NCBI GenBank assembly: GCA_963695405.1
Contig: CAVOGJ010000003.1
Coordinates: 372,001 to 436,000, forward strand
From: CAVOGJ01 sp963695405
GTDB lineage: Bacteria; Planctomycetota; Planctomycetia; Pirellulales; Pirellulaceae
DNA length: 64,000 nt
Direction: 5' to 3'
Shown: piece after piece, positions 37,801 through 47,184 of the stretch
Layout of the letters: each line of letters begins with the position of its first letter
How positions within the stretch are numbered: the first letter of the stretch is position 1
Position numbers and translations under genes: made by a program
Notes under the pieces: generated by a model
Told to the model about the DNA's origin: nothing
The model's database searches: none
What the model saw: only the letters and a program-made list of their open reading frames with translations

Positions 37801-38912
37801 CGGAACAAGACAATGTACAAGGTGTTTCGGCGGCCAGCCCCTACGATCCGATTCCACATTTAGCGGGCATCGAAGCGGCACAGGTTCGCACCGCCAGGCT
37901 GGCCACCCAGGTATTGCAGTCTGGCCCCGCGGAAGGGACGCCAGTCATGCTGCTGCACGGGAATCTCTCAGGAGCCACGTTTTGGGAAGACACCATGCTG
38001 GCTCTGCCCACCCGCTACAGGGCGGTGGCCCCCGATCAGCGAGGCTTTGGCCTTAGTGACCCCGCTACCACCATCGATGCCACGCGGGGAGTCGTGGACT
38101 GGGCGGACGACGCGATCGCCCTAGCCGACGAATTGGGCTGGTCACGGTTTCATCTGGTAGGGCACAGCCTAGGCGGCTGTATCGGCTGGGCGTTGGTCGC
38201 CGGTCACGCGGACCGTTTGCTGAGTCTGACCCTGATCGCTCCCGGGCCTCCGGGTGGCTTCCCAGGCGCTCAGGGAGACCGAGCCACACCTAATCATCCC
38301 GATGGTGCCGGCTCGGGCGCGGGACTCACGCATCCCCGTTTCGCAGAGCGGCTGCGGGCAGGCGAACGTGATATTTCCGACCCACTCTTCTCACCGCGGG
38401 CCGTGATGAATCGTGCCTACTGGAAGCCACCTTTTCGACCGCTGCGGGAAGAGTCATTCTTAACCGCGATGCTGCAAGTGCATCTGGGTCCGCAACAGTT
38501 TCCGGGTGATGCTGTGCCGTCAAAATATTGGCCCGGCTTTGCTCCCGGTCGATTCGGGCCCATCAACGCCTTGTCACCTCTCTACAATCAGGGCCTGCTG
38601 GAACGGCTGATCGCGGCGCGGGAGAAGCCGCGACTTCTTTGGATTTGCGGCAGCGACGATGCGATTGTCGCGGATCAATCGCTTTCGGACCCCGGCCAGC
38701 AAGGCCAGCTTCAGCTGCGTCCCGACTGGCCGGGCGCTTCGGTCTTTCCGCCACAACCATTGCGCAGGCAGGTGCGGTTCGCGCTGTCCGCCTATGAACA
38801 GCACGGTGGTAAAGTCCACCGACAGATACTCGACGGGGTCGGCCATTCCCCGCACTTGGAGCGTCCCCACAAGGTCCAGACCTTGATCCATGCGCACCTG
38901 GAAGGCGAGTGA
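37797..38912 (+). CDS. Alpha/beta hydrolase
   Basis: A 371-aa alpha/beta-hydrolase with L-L-H-G-N-L-S-G (oxyanion hole), A-P-D-Q-R-G-F-G-L-S-D and nucleophile S124 in V-G-H-S-L-G-G. The acid is likely in I-C-G-S-D-D-A-I-V and the His in G-V-G-H-S-P-H-L-E. No signal peptide, so cytoplasmic. Translation is coupled to the acyl-CoA ligase gene by ATGA at 37797. A plausible role is releasing hydroxy or fatty acids that the ligase then activates, for example PHA oligomer turnover, but a lipase-box serine is too common to fix the substrate. Confidence 0.85.
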   Translation: MTEQDNVQGVSAASPYDPIPHLAGIEAAQVRTARLATQVLQSGPAEGTPVMLLHGNLSGATFWEDTMLALPTRYRAVAPDQRGFGLSDPATTIDATRGVVDWADDAIALADELGWSRFHLVGHSLGGCIGWALVAGHADRLLSLTLIAPGPPGGFPGAQGDRATPNHPDGAGSGAGLTHPRFAERLRAGERDISDPLFSPRAVMNRAYWKPPFRPLREESFLTAMLQVHLGPQQFPGDAVPSKYWPGFAPGRFGPINALSPLYNQGLLERLIAAREKPRLLWICGSDDAIVADQSLSDPGQQGQLQLRPDWPGASVFPPQPLRRQVRFALSAYEQHGGKVHRQILDGVGHSPHLERPHKVQTLIHAHLEGE

Positions 38913-38965
38913 CCCGGGTCACGGGGAACACCCGGCGGCGCAGTTTCACCACGCTAGCTCGCGCT

Positions 38966-38984
38966 CTCTGTGCCTCGGTGTTTC
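38966..38984. repeat. Second copy of dispersed repeat arm
   Basis: CTCTGTGCCTCGGTGTTTC matches the right arm of the inverted repeat at 21585-21603 with one mismatch. It sits in the short gap between two convergent genes, the hydrolase and the aldolase, where a terminator-like or REP-like element would be expected. A full left arm is not apparent here. Confidence 0.6.
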
Positions 38985-39023
38985 GAATCGCGTGGCCCCT
39001 TGCTGCAACCAGCGCATTGCCCG

Positions 39024-40073
39024 CTAGGCAATCGTAATGCTTTCGTCCAAATAGACGTCTTGGATCGCATTGAGGAGTTCCACTCCCTCGGACATCGGCC
39101 GCTGGAACGCCTTCCGCCCGCTGATCAATCCCATGCCGCCAGCCCGCTTATTAATCACGGCCGTACGGACCGCTTGGGCCATGTCGGTGTCTCCCGAAGA
39201 TGCGCCACCAGAATTGATCAGCCCGCACTGTCCCATGAAGCAGTTCGCGACTTGATAGCGGCACAAGTCGATCGGGTGATCCGACGACAGTTTTTCGTAG
39301 ACCAGCGGTGAGGTCTTGCCAAATTTGACGGCGTTATAGCCACCATTATTCTCGGGCAATTTTTGCTTGATAATATCCGCCTGGATCGTGACACCTAAAT
39401 GGTTGGCTTGTCCGGTGAGATCGGCAGCCACATGGTAATCGGCGTCCTTACTGAACGCCGAGTTCCGTAGGTAGCACCAAAGGATCGTACCCATTCCCAA
39501 CTCGTGCGCGCGGGCAAACGCCTCGGCCACCTCGACGATTTGCCGGCGAGATTCCGCGGAACCGAAATAAATCGTCGCTCCCACGGCCACGGCGCCCATA
39601 TCGTAGGCCTGCTTCACCGTCCCGAACATCACCTGATCGTATTCGGTCGGATAGGTGAGCAATTCGTTGTGATTGATTTTCACGATAAACGGTAGGCGAT
39701 GGGCATAGCGACGGGCATAGCTGCCGAGCACGCCGAACGTCGAGGCGACCCCATTGCAGCCGCCATTGATCGCCAGGCGAATGATATTCTCCGGATCAAA
39801 ATAGGCAGGGTTGGGAGCAAACGAAGCGCCCGCCGAATGTTCGATCCCCTGATCCACTGGCAGGATCGACAGGTAACCCGTGTTGCCCAAGCGGCCGTGT
39901 GAAAAGAGTCGCTGCAGGTTACCCAGCACGCGCACATTACGATCGCTGGGACCGAAGTGACCGTCGACGACGTCGGGCGACGGCAGGTGCAAGTGTTCTC
40001 GTGAAATCGTCTGGCAGCTGTGGTCGAGCAAGAACGCTGCTTCTTTGCCCAACATTTCTTTGATCCGCGTCAT
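39024..40073 (-). CDS. fbaB: Class I fructose-bisphosphate aldolase (FbaB/DhnA type)
   Basis: Cleaves or forms fructose 1,6-bisphosphate through a Schiff-base Lys. The 349-aa protein has L-S-I-L-P-V-D-Q-G-I-E-H, the candidate active-site K in F-I-V-K-I-N-H-N-E, V-G-A-T-I-Y-F-G-S and the phosphate-binding N-S-G-G-A-S-S-G-D. The frame is open to 40331, but AAGGA just upstream of ATG 40073 sets the start. It works on the same substrate as the PFK at 2744, so both glycolytic steps are in this window. Confidence 0.93.
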   Translation of the reverse strand: MTRIKEMLGKEAAFLLDHSCQTISREHLHLPSPDVVDGHFGPSDRNVRVLGNLQRLFSHGRLGNTGYLSILPVDQGIEHSAGASFAPNPAYFDPENIIRLAINGGCNGVASTFGVLGSYARRYAHRLPFIVKINHNELLTYPTEYDQVMFGTVKQAYDMGAVAVGATIYFGSAESRRQIVEVAEAFARAHELGMGTILWCYLRNSAFSKDADYHVAADLTGQANHLGVTIQADIIKQKLPENNGGYNAVKFGKTSPLVYEKLSSDHPIDLCRYQVANCFMGQCGLINSGGASSGDTDMAQAVRTAVINKRAGGMGLISGRKAFQRPMSEGVELLNAIQDVYLDESITIA

Positions 40074-40511
40074 GGTACGTTCCTTCTTCGACATAGAATG
40101 AGGAGCATTCGCGCCACGGGCGGGCCGCTCCTCGCTTGTTTTGGGCGCCTGTGCCTCTAACGGTTGGCGTGCCCGATAGGATCGATTCGTCCCGCTGGGA
40201 ACCGCTGTGGTCCGAAACCGGCGGGCTCCCTGGTCGTTCGTCAGCCCACAATATAAGTCTTGGCCCCCCAAAACGGCAACCAGCGGGCAACCACGAACGG
40301 GAATCAATACCATGGGCCAGTTGACGGCCAAGCCGGAAAAACCTGGCGACTCCGGTCGGTCCGCGGACGAGCCTGCATGGGGTTGGCGAGGGGCCTCGTC
40401 GCCGCCTTCTTGCCATCATGCATCCTGCGCCCAACAATGCCGTCGATGGCGTCCAACGTGGCAGGTCATCGACAGCTGCCGGACGACAAGTCCTTTCCCC
40501 GGCCCCACGAA
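40074..40511. other. Intergenic region between divergent fbaB and PQQ-propeller gene
   Basis: About 440 bp. The flanking ORFs extend into it in frame, but the extensions have no RBS and low-information translation. It should contain two divergent promoters; I cannot pick out convincing hexamers or repeats. Confidence 0.4.
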
Positions 40512-41786
40512 ATGAAATATCATCCCATGCGCGTCACCACTAGGTTGCCAAGTCTGTGCCTCGTCCCCTGTTTCGTCTGCTGCCTGGCTTCCATCGTTTC
40601 GGCCGAGGATTGGGGCTGGCGGGGTCCCACCGGAAACGGCTTAGCAGCCGCGGGACAGGCCGTGGTCGATCGTTGGTCCGTGAATGACCATGTGCTGTGG
40701 GCAACCGATGTACCCGGTCGCGGTCATTCGTCGCCGATAGTCGCCGCCGGCAAGGTGTTCTTGACCACCGCCGATGAAACGGCGGAAACGCAGTCGGTGC
40801 TCTGCTTCGATGCGGAGACAGGAGCACGTCTGTGGATGACCCAATGTCATGCGGGCAGTTTTTTGAGGCGGATTCATCCCAAGAATACACAAGCCTCACC
40901 GTCCGTGGCCGTGGGTGATCGGCGCGTATTTGCCGTTTTCTGTAATGACGACAGCGTGCATGTCTCGTGCCTTGACCTGGACGGCAAGCTGGAGTGGCAA
41001 AAACGCCTGGCTCCCTGGATACCGACGCGCTACCAATTTGGCTTCGGCCAGTCTCCGATCTTCCATCAGGGTAAACTGATCGTGACGTCCGAGTCGGAAA
41101 CCGAATCCTTCATCATGGCGCTTGATCCGGCTACCGGTGAGGAGCGGTGGAAGATCGAACGCCCCTCGGCCACGAGCTACGGCACGCCGGTGATCGCCGA
41201 CGTCGGAGGACGGAAGCAGTTGTTGATGGCTGGAGGGCAGGACGTCTCGGCGTACGATCCGGAAACGGGTCAACCTCTCTGGTCCGCGGATGCCAGCTGG
41301 CGGGTGGCTTGCGGCACGATGGTTTGGCATCCGGCGAGTGGTCTGGTCTACGCCAGTGGCGGCTATCCGACCAAGCAAACGCTGGCGATTGCGGCCGACG
41401 GATCCGGCAGGATCGTTTGGGAAAATCGGATCAAGTGCTATGAACAATCGATGCTCGTCGTGGCGGATTGCCTGTACGGTTTTGCCGAAGGCGGCATCCT
41501 CTATTGCTGGGACGCGGCCACGGGCGAAGAGCTATGGGTGGAGCGGCTTGGTGGCAGTGAGAGTGCATCGCCCGTCCTGGCGGGCGGCAAGATTTATGTC
41601 ACGAACGAAAGTGGCAAAACCTGGGTCCTGCGCCCGAATCGTAAGCGGTTTGACCTCGTCGCCACCAACGAACTGGGAGACGAGATGTTTGCGTCCCCGG
41701 CCGTCGTGGGGAATCGGATCCTGCTCCGTGTGGCCGACAGCAGTTCGGGAAATCGGCAAGAGCGGCTGTATTGCCTGGGCAAATAG
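40512..41786 (+). CDS. Secreted PQQ-like beta-propeller repeat protein
   Basis: A protein of about 424 aa with an N-terminal signal peptide (hydrophobic S-L-C-L-V-P-C-F-V-C-C-L, cleavage after S-I-V-S-A) followed by A-E-D-W-G-W-R-G-P. The rest is a series of WD40-like/PQQ propeller blades, each with a D-x-x-T-G-x-x-x-W type turn (F-D-A-E-T-G-A-R-L-W; L-D-P-A-T-G-E-E-R-W; Y-D-P-E-T-G-Q-P-L-W; W-D-A-A-T-G-E-E-L-W). These proteins are abundant and periplasmic or cell-surface in planctomycetes; they usually lack proven PQQ binding. The start could also be the ATG at 40527. No specific function can be assigned. Confidence 0.85.
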   Translation: MKYHPMRVTTRLPSLCLVPCFVCCLASIVSAEDWGWRGPTGNGLAAAGQAVVDRWSVNDHVLWATDVPGRGHSSPIVAAGKVFLTTADETAETQSVLCFDAETGARLWMTQCHAGSFLRRIHPKNTQASPSVAVGDRRVFAVFCNDDSVHVSCLDLDGKLEWQKRLAPWIPTRYQFGFGQSPIFHQGKLIVTSESETESFIMALDPATGEERWKIERPSATSYGTPVIADVGGRKQLLMAGGQDVSAYDPETGQPLWSADASWRVACGTMVWHPASGLVYASGGYPTKQTLAIAADGSGRIVWENRIKCYEQSMLVVADCLYGFAEGGILYCWDAATGEELWVERLGGSESASPVLAGGKIYVTNESGKTWVLRPNRKRFDLVATNELGDEMFASPAVVGNRILLRVADSSSGNRQERLYCLGK

Positions 41787-41794
41787 ACACGCTT

Positions 41795-41962
41795 CACCCG
41801 GCGCCGATCACCCGGCGCCGATCACCCGGCGCCGATCACCCGGCGCCGATCACCCGGCGCCGATCACCCGGCGCCGATCACCCGGCGCCGATCACCAGGC
41901 GCCGATCACCGGGCGCCGATCATCAGGCGCCGATCATCAGGCGCTGTTCATCAGGCGCTGTT
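41795..41962. repeat. 14-bp minisatellite, 12 copies, at convergent gene ends
   Basis: Twelve tandem 14-bp units. Units 1-7 are identical (CACCCGGCGCCGAT), 8-10 vary by one or two bases, and 11-12 read CATCAGGCGCTGTT. Each of the first seven contains the palindrome CGGCGCCG and successive units make GATC. The right end overlaps the last codons and stop of the minus-strand ATP-grasp gene (41951-41962 encode N-S-A-stop); the left end begins 8 bp after the propeller gene stop. It is not a CRISPR: no spacers. Confidence 0.95.
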
Positions 41963-43464
41963 CAGGGCCGCAATGGTTTGGTCGTAGAACGCCTGGGCAC
42001 GTTGGGGTGAATCGCCGACACAGACGACACCGAACTTGCCGAATTCCGACAGCGCACCGATGAGATGAAAGATCACTCCTTGTTGAATCGTGCGGTGAAA
42101 GTGCAGATTTTCTTGCACCGCAATATCGATCAGATCCTCCGGACACAGGCCCTTGTAGGCCTCGCTATGGACGTTATCTGACGCCAAGTAGTAGCGAGGT
42201 TGACCGCCGGGCACAACAAACGTGCCGTCCTCCTCGTGATATTCGCCGTTCGTGAGAAACTGCAGCATCATGAAGGGGTGTGTCGTACCGCCCTTACGGA
42301 GGTTGATCTCAATGGCGTAATGCGCCCAGTGGTCCTCTTGCCAGACCGAAACGAAGTCGACGCCGAACCGGCCAATAACGCCCCGATCACGCAACAGCTC
42401 ACCGACTTGCCGACCGGCTTCCTGCATTTCCCGTCGATAGGACTCGTCCGCGGGAAAGGTGCAGCCGAGAAAAATCTGCCCTGACGGCCCACCCAGGATC
42501 TGATCGTGCGTCGAGACGACCTCGACCTGGCCCACCGGATTGATGCGACATTGTACCGACGGCGATCGCTTCTTGCGCCCTCCACAAACGCCTCGACAAC
42601 GCCACCCATGTCCTGAAACTTTTCCTGGTAATGCTCCCACTGTTCGGTCTTGGCCTCGAATTGAATCCGCCGCGGTAGTTCACGTCGAAGCCAGTCCGAA
42701 CATCCCAGAGACGGACAATCGTGCAAGTCAAAGACAGAGTTGCCCTCGCCGGAAAATCCTTCGTTCAACTTGATGACGGCCCGCCGCAGCGAGGGCTGGC
42801 GCGCCTTCAATTCGCACAGCGCGTCCGCGATTTCTTTTTCCGAGCGCAGGTTCTCACAGCCATCTGGCACGAGGATGCCCGCTTCCCGCAGAATCTCACG
42901 ACCGCAGCTCTTATTCCCAAGGTAGGAAAGCGCCGGATCATTCCCATACACGGGAATGCCGAGCCGCAAAGCCAGCTCGCGTTCGAGCGGCGTCGTTGTG
43001 AAGCAACTAAGATGCGCATCCTCGGTAACGGCAATCGCGGACAGGATGCGTGCGATCAAGCGAGGTCGATTCAAGATTTTTTGGGCCAGTGGTATGGAGG
43101 AACCATCGTAGCAGGGGAGCATGGTCAGCCGACGTTTGGCATGAATCGAAGGAATGCCAGGCAGCAGGTGCAAAAAATAGTCAACGACGGACGGTGGAAT
43201 CGGCTGACTCGTCACATAGACAAGCTTCGTGTTCGGCAGTTGCAGGAGCATGAGCAGAAATAGCATCCGCTCTTCGTAGTGATGAACGCCTTCGATTTTC
43301 TGCAGCTGCTCGGTATCGAGCGTGAGGCTGGGAACGACCACGACCGTGCGGGCCACCCGCGGATGGGGAAAAATCCGCATGAAAAGTTCCGGTAGTCGTG
43401 CCTGCAGTCGCCGAAACTGCTCGTTCAGATCCCCCCCAACATCCCACGACGACGGTTCTTGCAT
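41951..43464 (-). CDS. PGM1-related ATP-grasp ligase, frameshifted
   Basis: An ATP-grasp protein of about 504 aa resembling peptide ligases of the PGM1 type (named for pheganomycin biosynthesis). The N-terminal pre-ATP-grasp region has V-V-V-P-S-L-T-L-D, H-H-Y-E-E-R-M-L and L-L-P-G-I-P-S-I-H-A; the grasp domain has V-I-K-L-N-E-G-F-S-G-E-G-N and, after the break, A-I-E-I-N-L-R-K-G-G-T-T-H-P. The frame changes near 42570 (one missing base): V-E-A-F-V-E-G-A-R joins R-S-P-S-V-Q-C-R-I-N-P. GAGGAAT precedes ATG 43464. The 3' end lies in the minisatellite. It follows the exporter-like genes on the same strand and may ligate or tag a peptide or small molecule they handle; the substrate is unknown. 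Confidence 0.8.
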
Positions 43465-43636
43465 TCCGATTCCTCACCAACCAGCAACGGAAAAATACCA
43501 ACGGCCCGTTCCGTTGTGTTACCGTTTTTGGCGGCCCTACTCAAGCGATCTCTGCCAGGGAGGCCGGCGAACGACGCCAAGGTCCATCATCCAGAGCTCA
43601 CTCGTGGGCACCGATCTTCGCACCTAAAAGCCACGT

Positions 43637-45470
43637 TTATTGCGGAAACTCGTCGATCGCCAGCGCGGCCTGGTAATCGGCCATGGCCGCGAAAAAAGTG
43701 AACGACGCATCAATCAACATCAGTTCCGCGGTCGCCAGCGACGTCTCGTAGATATTCAGTTCGATGATGTTGATATCCCCTTCATCGAAAGCCGCCCTCC
43801 CCAGGGAGAGGGCCTTCCTGGTTAAGGTAACGTTCTCTCGATTTTGCTCGATTCCCTTCAAGGCAAAATTGACCGCCGACACGGCGTCCTGCACTTGCGC
43901 GGATCTTGTCTTCCATGAACTGCTGTTTGGCGGCTATCTCACCCAGCTTGGCCTGGGCCGCCTGAATTTTCCCCGCGGCCATACGACGTTGCAGCGGAAC
44001 CTCCACGATGAAGCCGACGTCCATTTCCAGCTCGGCTTTGTCCCGGGAGGACGTTGCGGCGCCTCCCACGTCCTGGCCCATCTCCGCCAACGCGTTCACT
44101 TTCGGAAGGTACTGATTCTGAGCATAGGACAATTCGACACTAACTTCTTGCCGCATGAAATCCAACTCTCGCAGCTCTGGGCGCGCGGTGAACGCGCGCG
44201 CCACATCGGCTTCGACAACCAGCGACTCGAGCATCTTGGCCTCGGGAAAGTCCTCCGGCAATTGCAGGTCGTCAGCGACCACCGGTTGGCCGGTTTCATT
44301 GCGATAGAAGAGAGACAACTTGATTGCCGCTTGCTGCAGCTTTCGTTCCGCTTCCAGTAACTTGGCTCGCCGCTGAGCGATAAATCGCCCGTTGTCGATT
44401 TCCGTAATCTTGGGCAAATCCCCCTCGGCCACCTGGATGGCCAAGCTACGATTTCGCTCTTCCGCCAATCGCAATAACTCCTGTTGAGTTAGCACCACTT
44501 GTCCAGCTGCCACCCATTGCCAATAGAGCAGGCTGGCACCGAGCTGGAACCCAATGATCCGTGTTTGGACATTGGGACCCAACGCCAATCGCCGCAAACG
44601 CGCGGTTGCCACTTCGGTTCGACGCTGATCGATGGCTCGATCCTTCAACAACGGCAGCTTGAACCCCGTCTTGAGTTCGCCTCCATCGTTTGTCTGCCGC
44701 TCCCTATACCAGGGCTCAAACTCGCCGCGGCCAATCCGATATCCACTGTATAGCTCACCGCCGTTCCACAGGGGCTGGCGTACGACGATGCGGTTGCGAT
44801 AGTTCTCGTAGAACCCGATGGGCTGAGAAATCGAGTCGCCAAACAGGAGCGTATCGAAATTGCCCCAGGGCGCTAGGGCCTTACCGTCCGCGGCCGCCAA
44901 TTCCGCCAAGGCGACTTCCAGCAAGGGGTAGCTATCGGCCACCGCCGCCAAGACATCCTCCAAGGCGAGCGTCTGGCCCGCGTCGTTTCGCGTGCTGGGC
45001 GATGGCAGCAACTCGAGGATTTTCTTCGCCCCCGGGCGGTCGGCATCCTGGCCGAGCGCAGCCTCGTCTTCCTCGGCTTCCCTTTCCACGGCCCGCAAGG
45101 CATCGTCAACGTCCGAGCGGGGCGGAACCAATTCGACCGGAGGTGCCTGATCGACGGGTGGCGCGAACGCTGGGGGCGAAACGGGCAGATTTTCGGCGTC
45201 CGTCGCTCCCGAGTCCTGTTCCCGGGCTTCCTGAGCCGCTGTTAGTTGAATGTTGCCTCGCTGCGTGGGCGGGGACCCGTCTCCCGAGAAGATCGCCTCG
45301 GGTTCGTCGATCAAAGCGGCCTGGCTGCCACCCAACCATGCCGGCAAGCTGGGCAACAATGATCGTTGTGTCGCGCATCCTGACGTGGCAACGAGCAGCA
45401 ACGACCAGACAAGCCAGCGGCTTGTGGGCGGATACGGACTGACGGAAGTGGCGATGCGAGAAGCGGTCAT
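43637..45470 (-). CDS. TolC-like outer-membrane efflux protein, frameshifted
   Basis: About 610 aa when repaired. The N-terminus has a hydrophobic signal ending V-A-T-S-G-C, a near-lipobox, so it may be an OM lipoprotein. A Pro-rich spacer (about 80-150) is followed by the OEP/TolC region: long helices around L-L-E-V-A-L-A-E-L-A-A-A-D and W-Q-W-V-A-A-G-Q-V-V-L-T-Q-Q-E-L-L-R-L-A, and E-L-D-F-M-R-Q-E-V. The frame breaks near 43900 and the last helices (A-V-S-A-V-N-F-A-L-K-G-I-E-Q-N-R-E-N) continue in another frame to 43637. It would form the outer-membrane channel for the HlyD/ABC pair upstream on the same strand. Confidence 0.82.
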
Positions 45471-45811
45471 GTAGCGATCAAGGCGGAATCAACCGACGGA
45501 CCGTGTCCATCGGACGGGGGCGAACCGCGGCTATCCGTACAATCGTTACATCCCGCGTTTCACGATCATTCTTCTTGATCACGCCGGAGCCACTTACCTG
45601 ACTGGTAGAGTCTGCCAAGGCTCAGCTAGCATAGCAGCGGCAAACGAGCACGCAGCCGCCTTCGATGAAGGCGGCCTGAAGGAAGGTCGATTGGCGCCCC
45701 GGTGGGCATCGAGGCGCTGATTCCAGCCTGAAATCCCGGCTGGGCGAATCACGAATGCTGCCGCAGAAGAGGGTTTCGGCACGCCAAACTGACGACGCTC
45801 AAGACGCCAAC
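45471..45811. other. Intergenic region between adaptor and channel genes, with hairpin
   Basis: 341 bp in an otherwise tight operon. It contains a perfect 8-bp hairpin at 45655-45675 (GCCGCCTT, 5-nt loop, AAGGCGGC) with no U-tract, so it could be a processing or attenuation site rather than an intrinsic terminator. A 62-codon frame here has no RBS and is not supported. Confidence 0.5.
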
Positions 45812-47182
45812 TTACCCTTTTGGGAGCTTTGGCTTTTTCCCTTTATCATCATACCCCTTGCCTTCCGGTTCCTCCTCAGCCACCACCGGGGGAAAGCCGT
45901 TCAATTGCCGCCACAGCTCGTAGCCGAGTGGCACGCGTTGCAACATCACCCAACCATTGGCACGCACGCCTTGTCGGAGAAATCGGTGCGAAGGCCAGCC
46001 CTCCGCGTCTTCTGGGCGTATCTGCAGTCGAAACTTTCCTTTTCCATTGTCTGTCTCGTCAATGGCCGCCACCGTCCCGCCAAAGGTGCCAACGGCTACC
46101 GAAGGCCAGCCGGCGAACTGCACGGCCGGCCACCCTTCGAATTGCAATCGAACGTGATCACCGACGCGAACGAGTGGTACATCGTTGCCAGCCAGCCACA
46201 GCTCGACGGCTAAATCCTTCGTGTCCGGCACGATCGTAAATAATTCCGTTCCTTCCTTGATCGTCATGCCTCGTTCGAAGACCGGCATACGGAAAATCGT
46301 GCCATCGCGTGGTGCGGTAATGACCATTCGATCGAGCTCCGACCGTTTCATTTCCAAATCTCGAATCTCCTTCTGGACCGTCGCCTTCATGCCGAGGGCG
46401 TCTTCTTTCATCGCCCGTGCATAGTCCACTTTCGTCTGGCCTGTTTTCAGTTTTTCTTCGCGTTCCTGCTTTTTTGCGTCGAGTTCGTTGTGAGCGGTGA
46501 TGACGTCTTGCTTCGCCGATTCGAGCTCCGCTTTAGCAACTTCCCAATCCTTCTTGAGTTTTTCGACTTCCTTTCGAGGCGTAATCCCCTTTTCTTCAAG
46601 TCGTTGTTGACGCTCCAAATTCAATCGGGCCTGCCACTCTTTCGATTCATAGGCGGCAATCAACTCCTCTTTCGCTTCCAGTTTTGCTTGCCCCGCCTCA
46701 ATCAGCTCGTCGGCAGCGCTGACGGCGAAATCGCGGGCTTCCGCATAGTCATTCATATTTTGACCGTAGGCCGTCGCCTTGGCCTCGGCGGTCCGCATTT
46801 TTGCCGTCAGGTCACGTAATTGGGCCTCTAATTGCGCCTCCATGTTTTGCGCGGCGGGTTGAAGATCGAGGATAAAATCACCCCGCTTGACTTGCGAACC
46901 TTCTCGTAGTCCATCGCCGACGTCTTCCACGATCCCCTTGACCGGCGACATCACCGTCTGCTGACGTTCCTGCGGGATGTAAGCGGTAACGCGACCGGTC
47001 CCCTTGGCAGATTGTTGCCATGGCAGGGCCAACATGGCGATGATGGCCGCAATCAGCAGAACCAAGATCGCATTTGCCAAGCGGCGAGCCATCCGTGAGG
47101 ATTGAACCAGCCGCAACGCCGACAGTTCTTCCTTAGGCGTGAATGGATTGGTCGACGTACGCAATTGCAAGAGCGTATTCAT
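45812..47182 (-). CDS. HlyD-family membrane fusion (adaptor) protein
   Basis: A 456-aa periplasmic adaptor with one N-terminal transmembrane helix (about 33-53, A-N-A-I-L-V-L-L-I-A-A-I-I-A-M-L-A-L-P-W), a biotinyl-lipoyl-like half (M-S-P-V-K-G-I-V-E-D-V), a very long charged coiled coil (about 110-290) and the second lipoyl half (I-T-A-P-R-D-G-T-I-F-R). It begins 2 bp after the ABC protein stop, so the two are co-translated and likely complexed. The C-terminal tail is Lys/Pro/Gly-rich. It would bridge the inner-membrane ABC protein to the TolC-like channel. Confidence 0.9.
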   Translation of the reverse strand: MNTLLQLRTSTNPFTPKEELSALRLVQSSRMARRLANAILVLLIAAIIAMLALPWQQSAKGTGRVTAYIPQERQQTVMSPVKGIVEDVGDGLREGSQVKRGDFILDLQPAAQNMEAQLEAQLRDLTAKMRTAEAKATAYGQNMNDYAEARDFAVSAADELIEAGQAKLEAKEELIAAYESKEWQARLNLERQQRLEEKGITPRKEVEKLKKDWEVAKAELESAKQDVITAHNELDAKKQEREEKLKTGQTKVDYARAMKEDALGMKATVQKEIRDLEMKRSELDRMVITAPRDGTIFRMPVFERGMTIKEGTELFTIVPDTKDLAVELWLAGNDVPLVRVGDHVRLQFEGWPAVQFAGWPSVAVGTFGGTVAAIDETDNGKGKFRLQIRPEDAEGWPSHRFLRQGVRANGWVMLQRVPLGYELWRQLNGFPPVVAEEEPEGKGYDDKGKKPKLPKG

Positions 47183-47184
47183 GG

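Noticed and set aside
41795..41962. Tandem array considered as a CRISPR
   Set aside because: Units of 14 bp are contiguous with no spacers and no cas genes are nearby.
45594..45782. 62-codon minus-strand frame between the adaptor and channel genes, considered as an exported precursor peptide
   Set aside because: GTG start without RBS, no double-Gly leader motif, and it crosses the hairpin at 45655.
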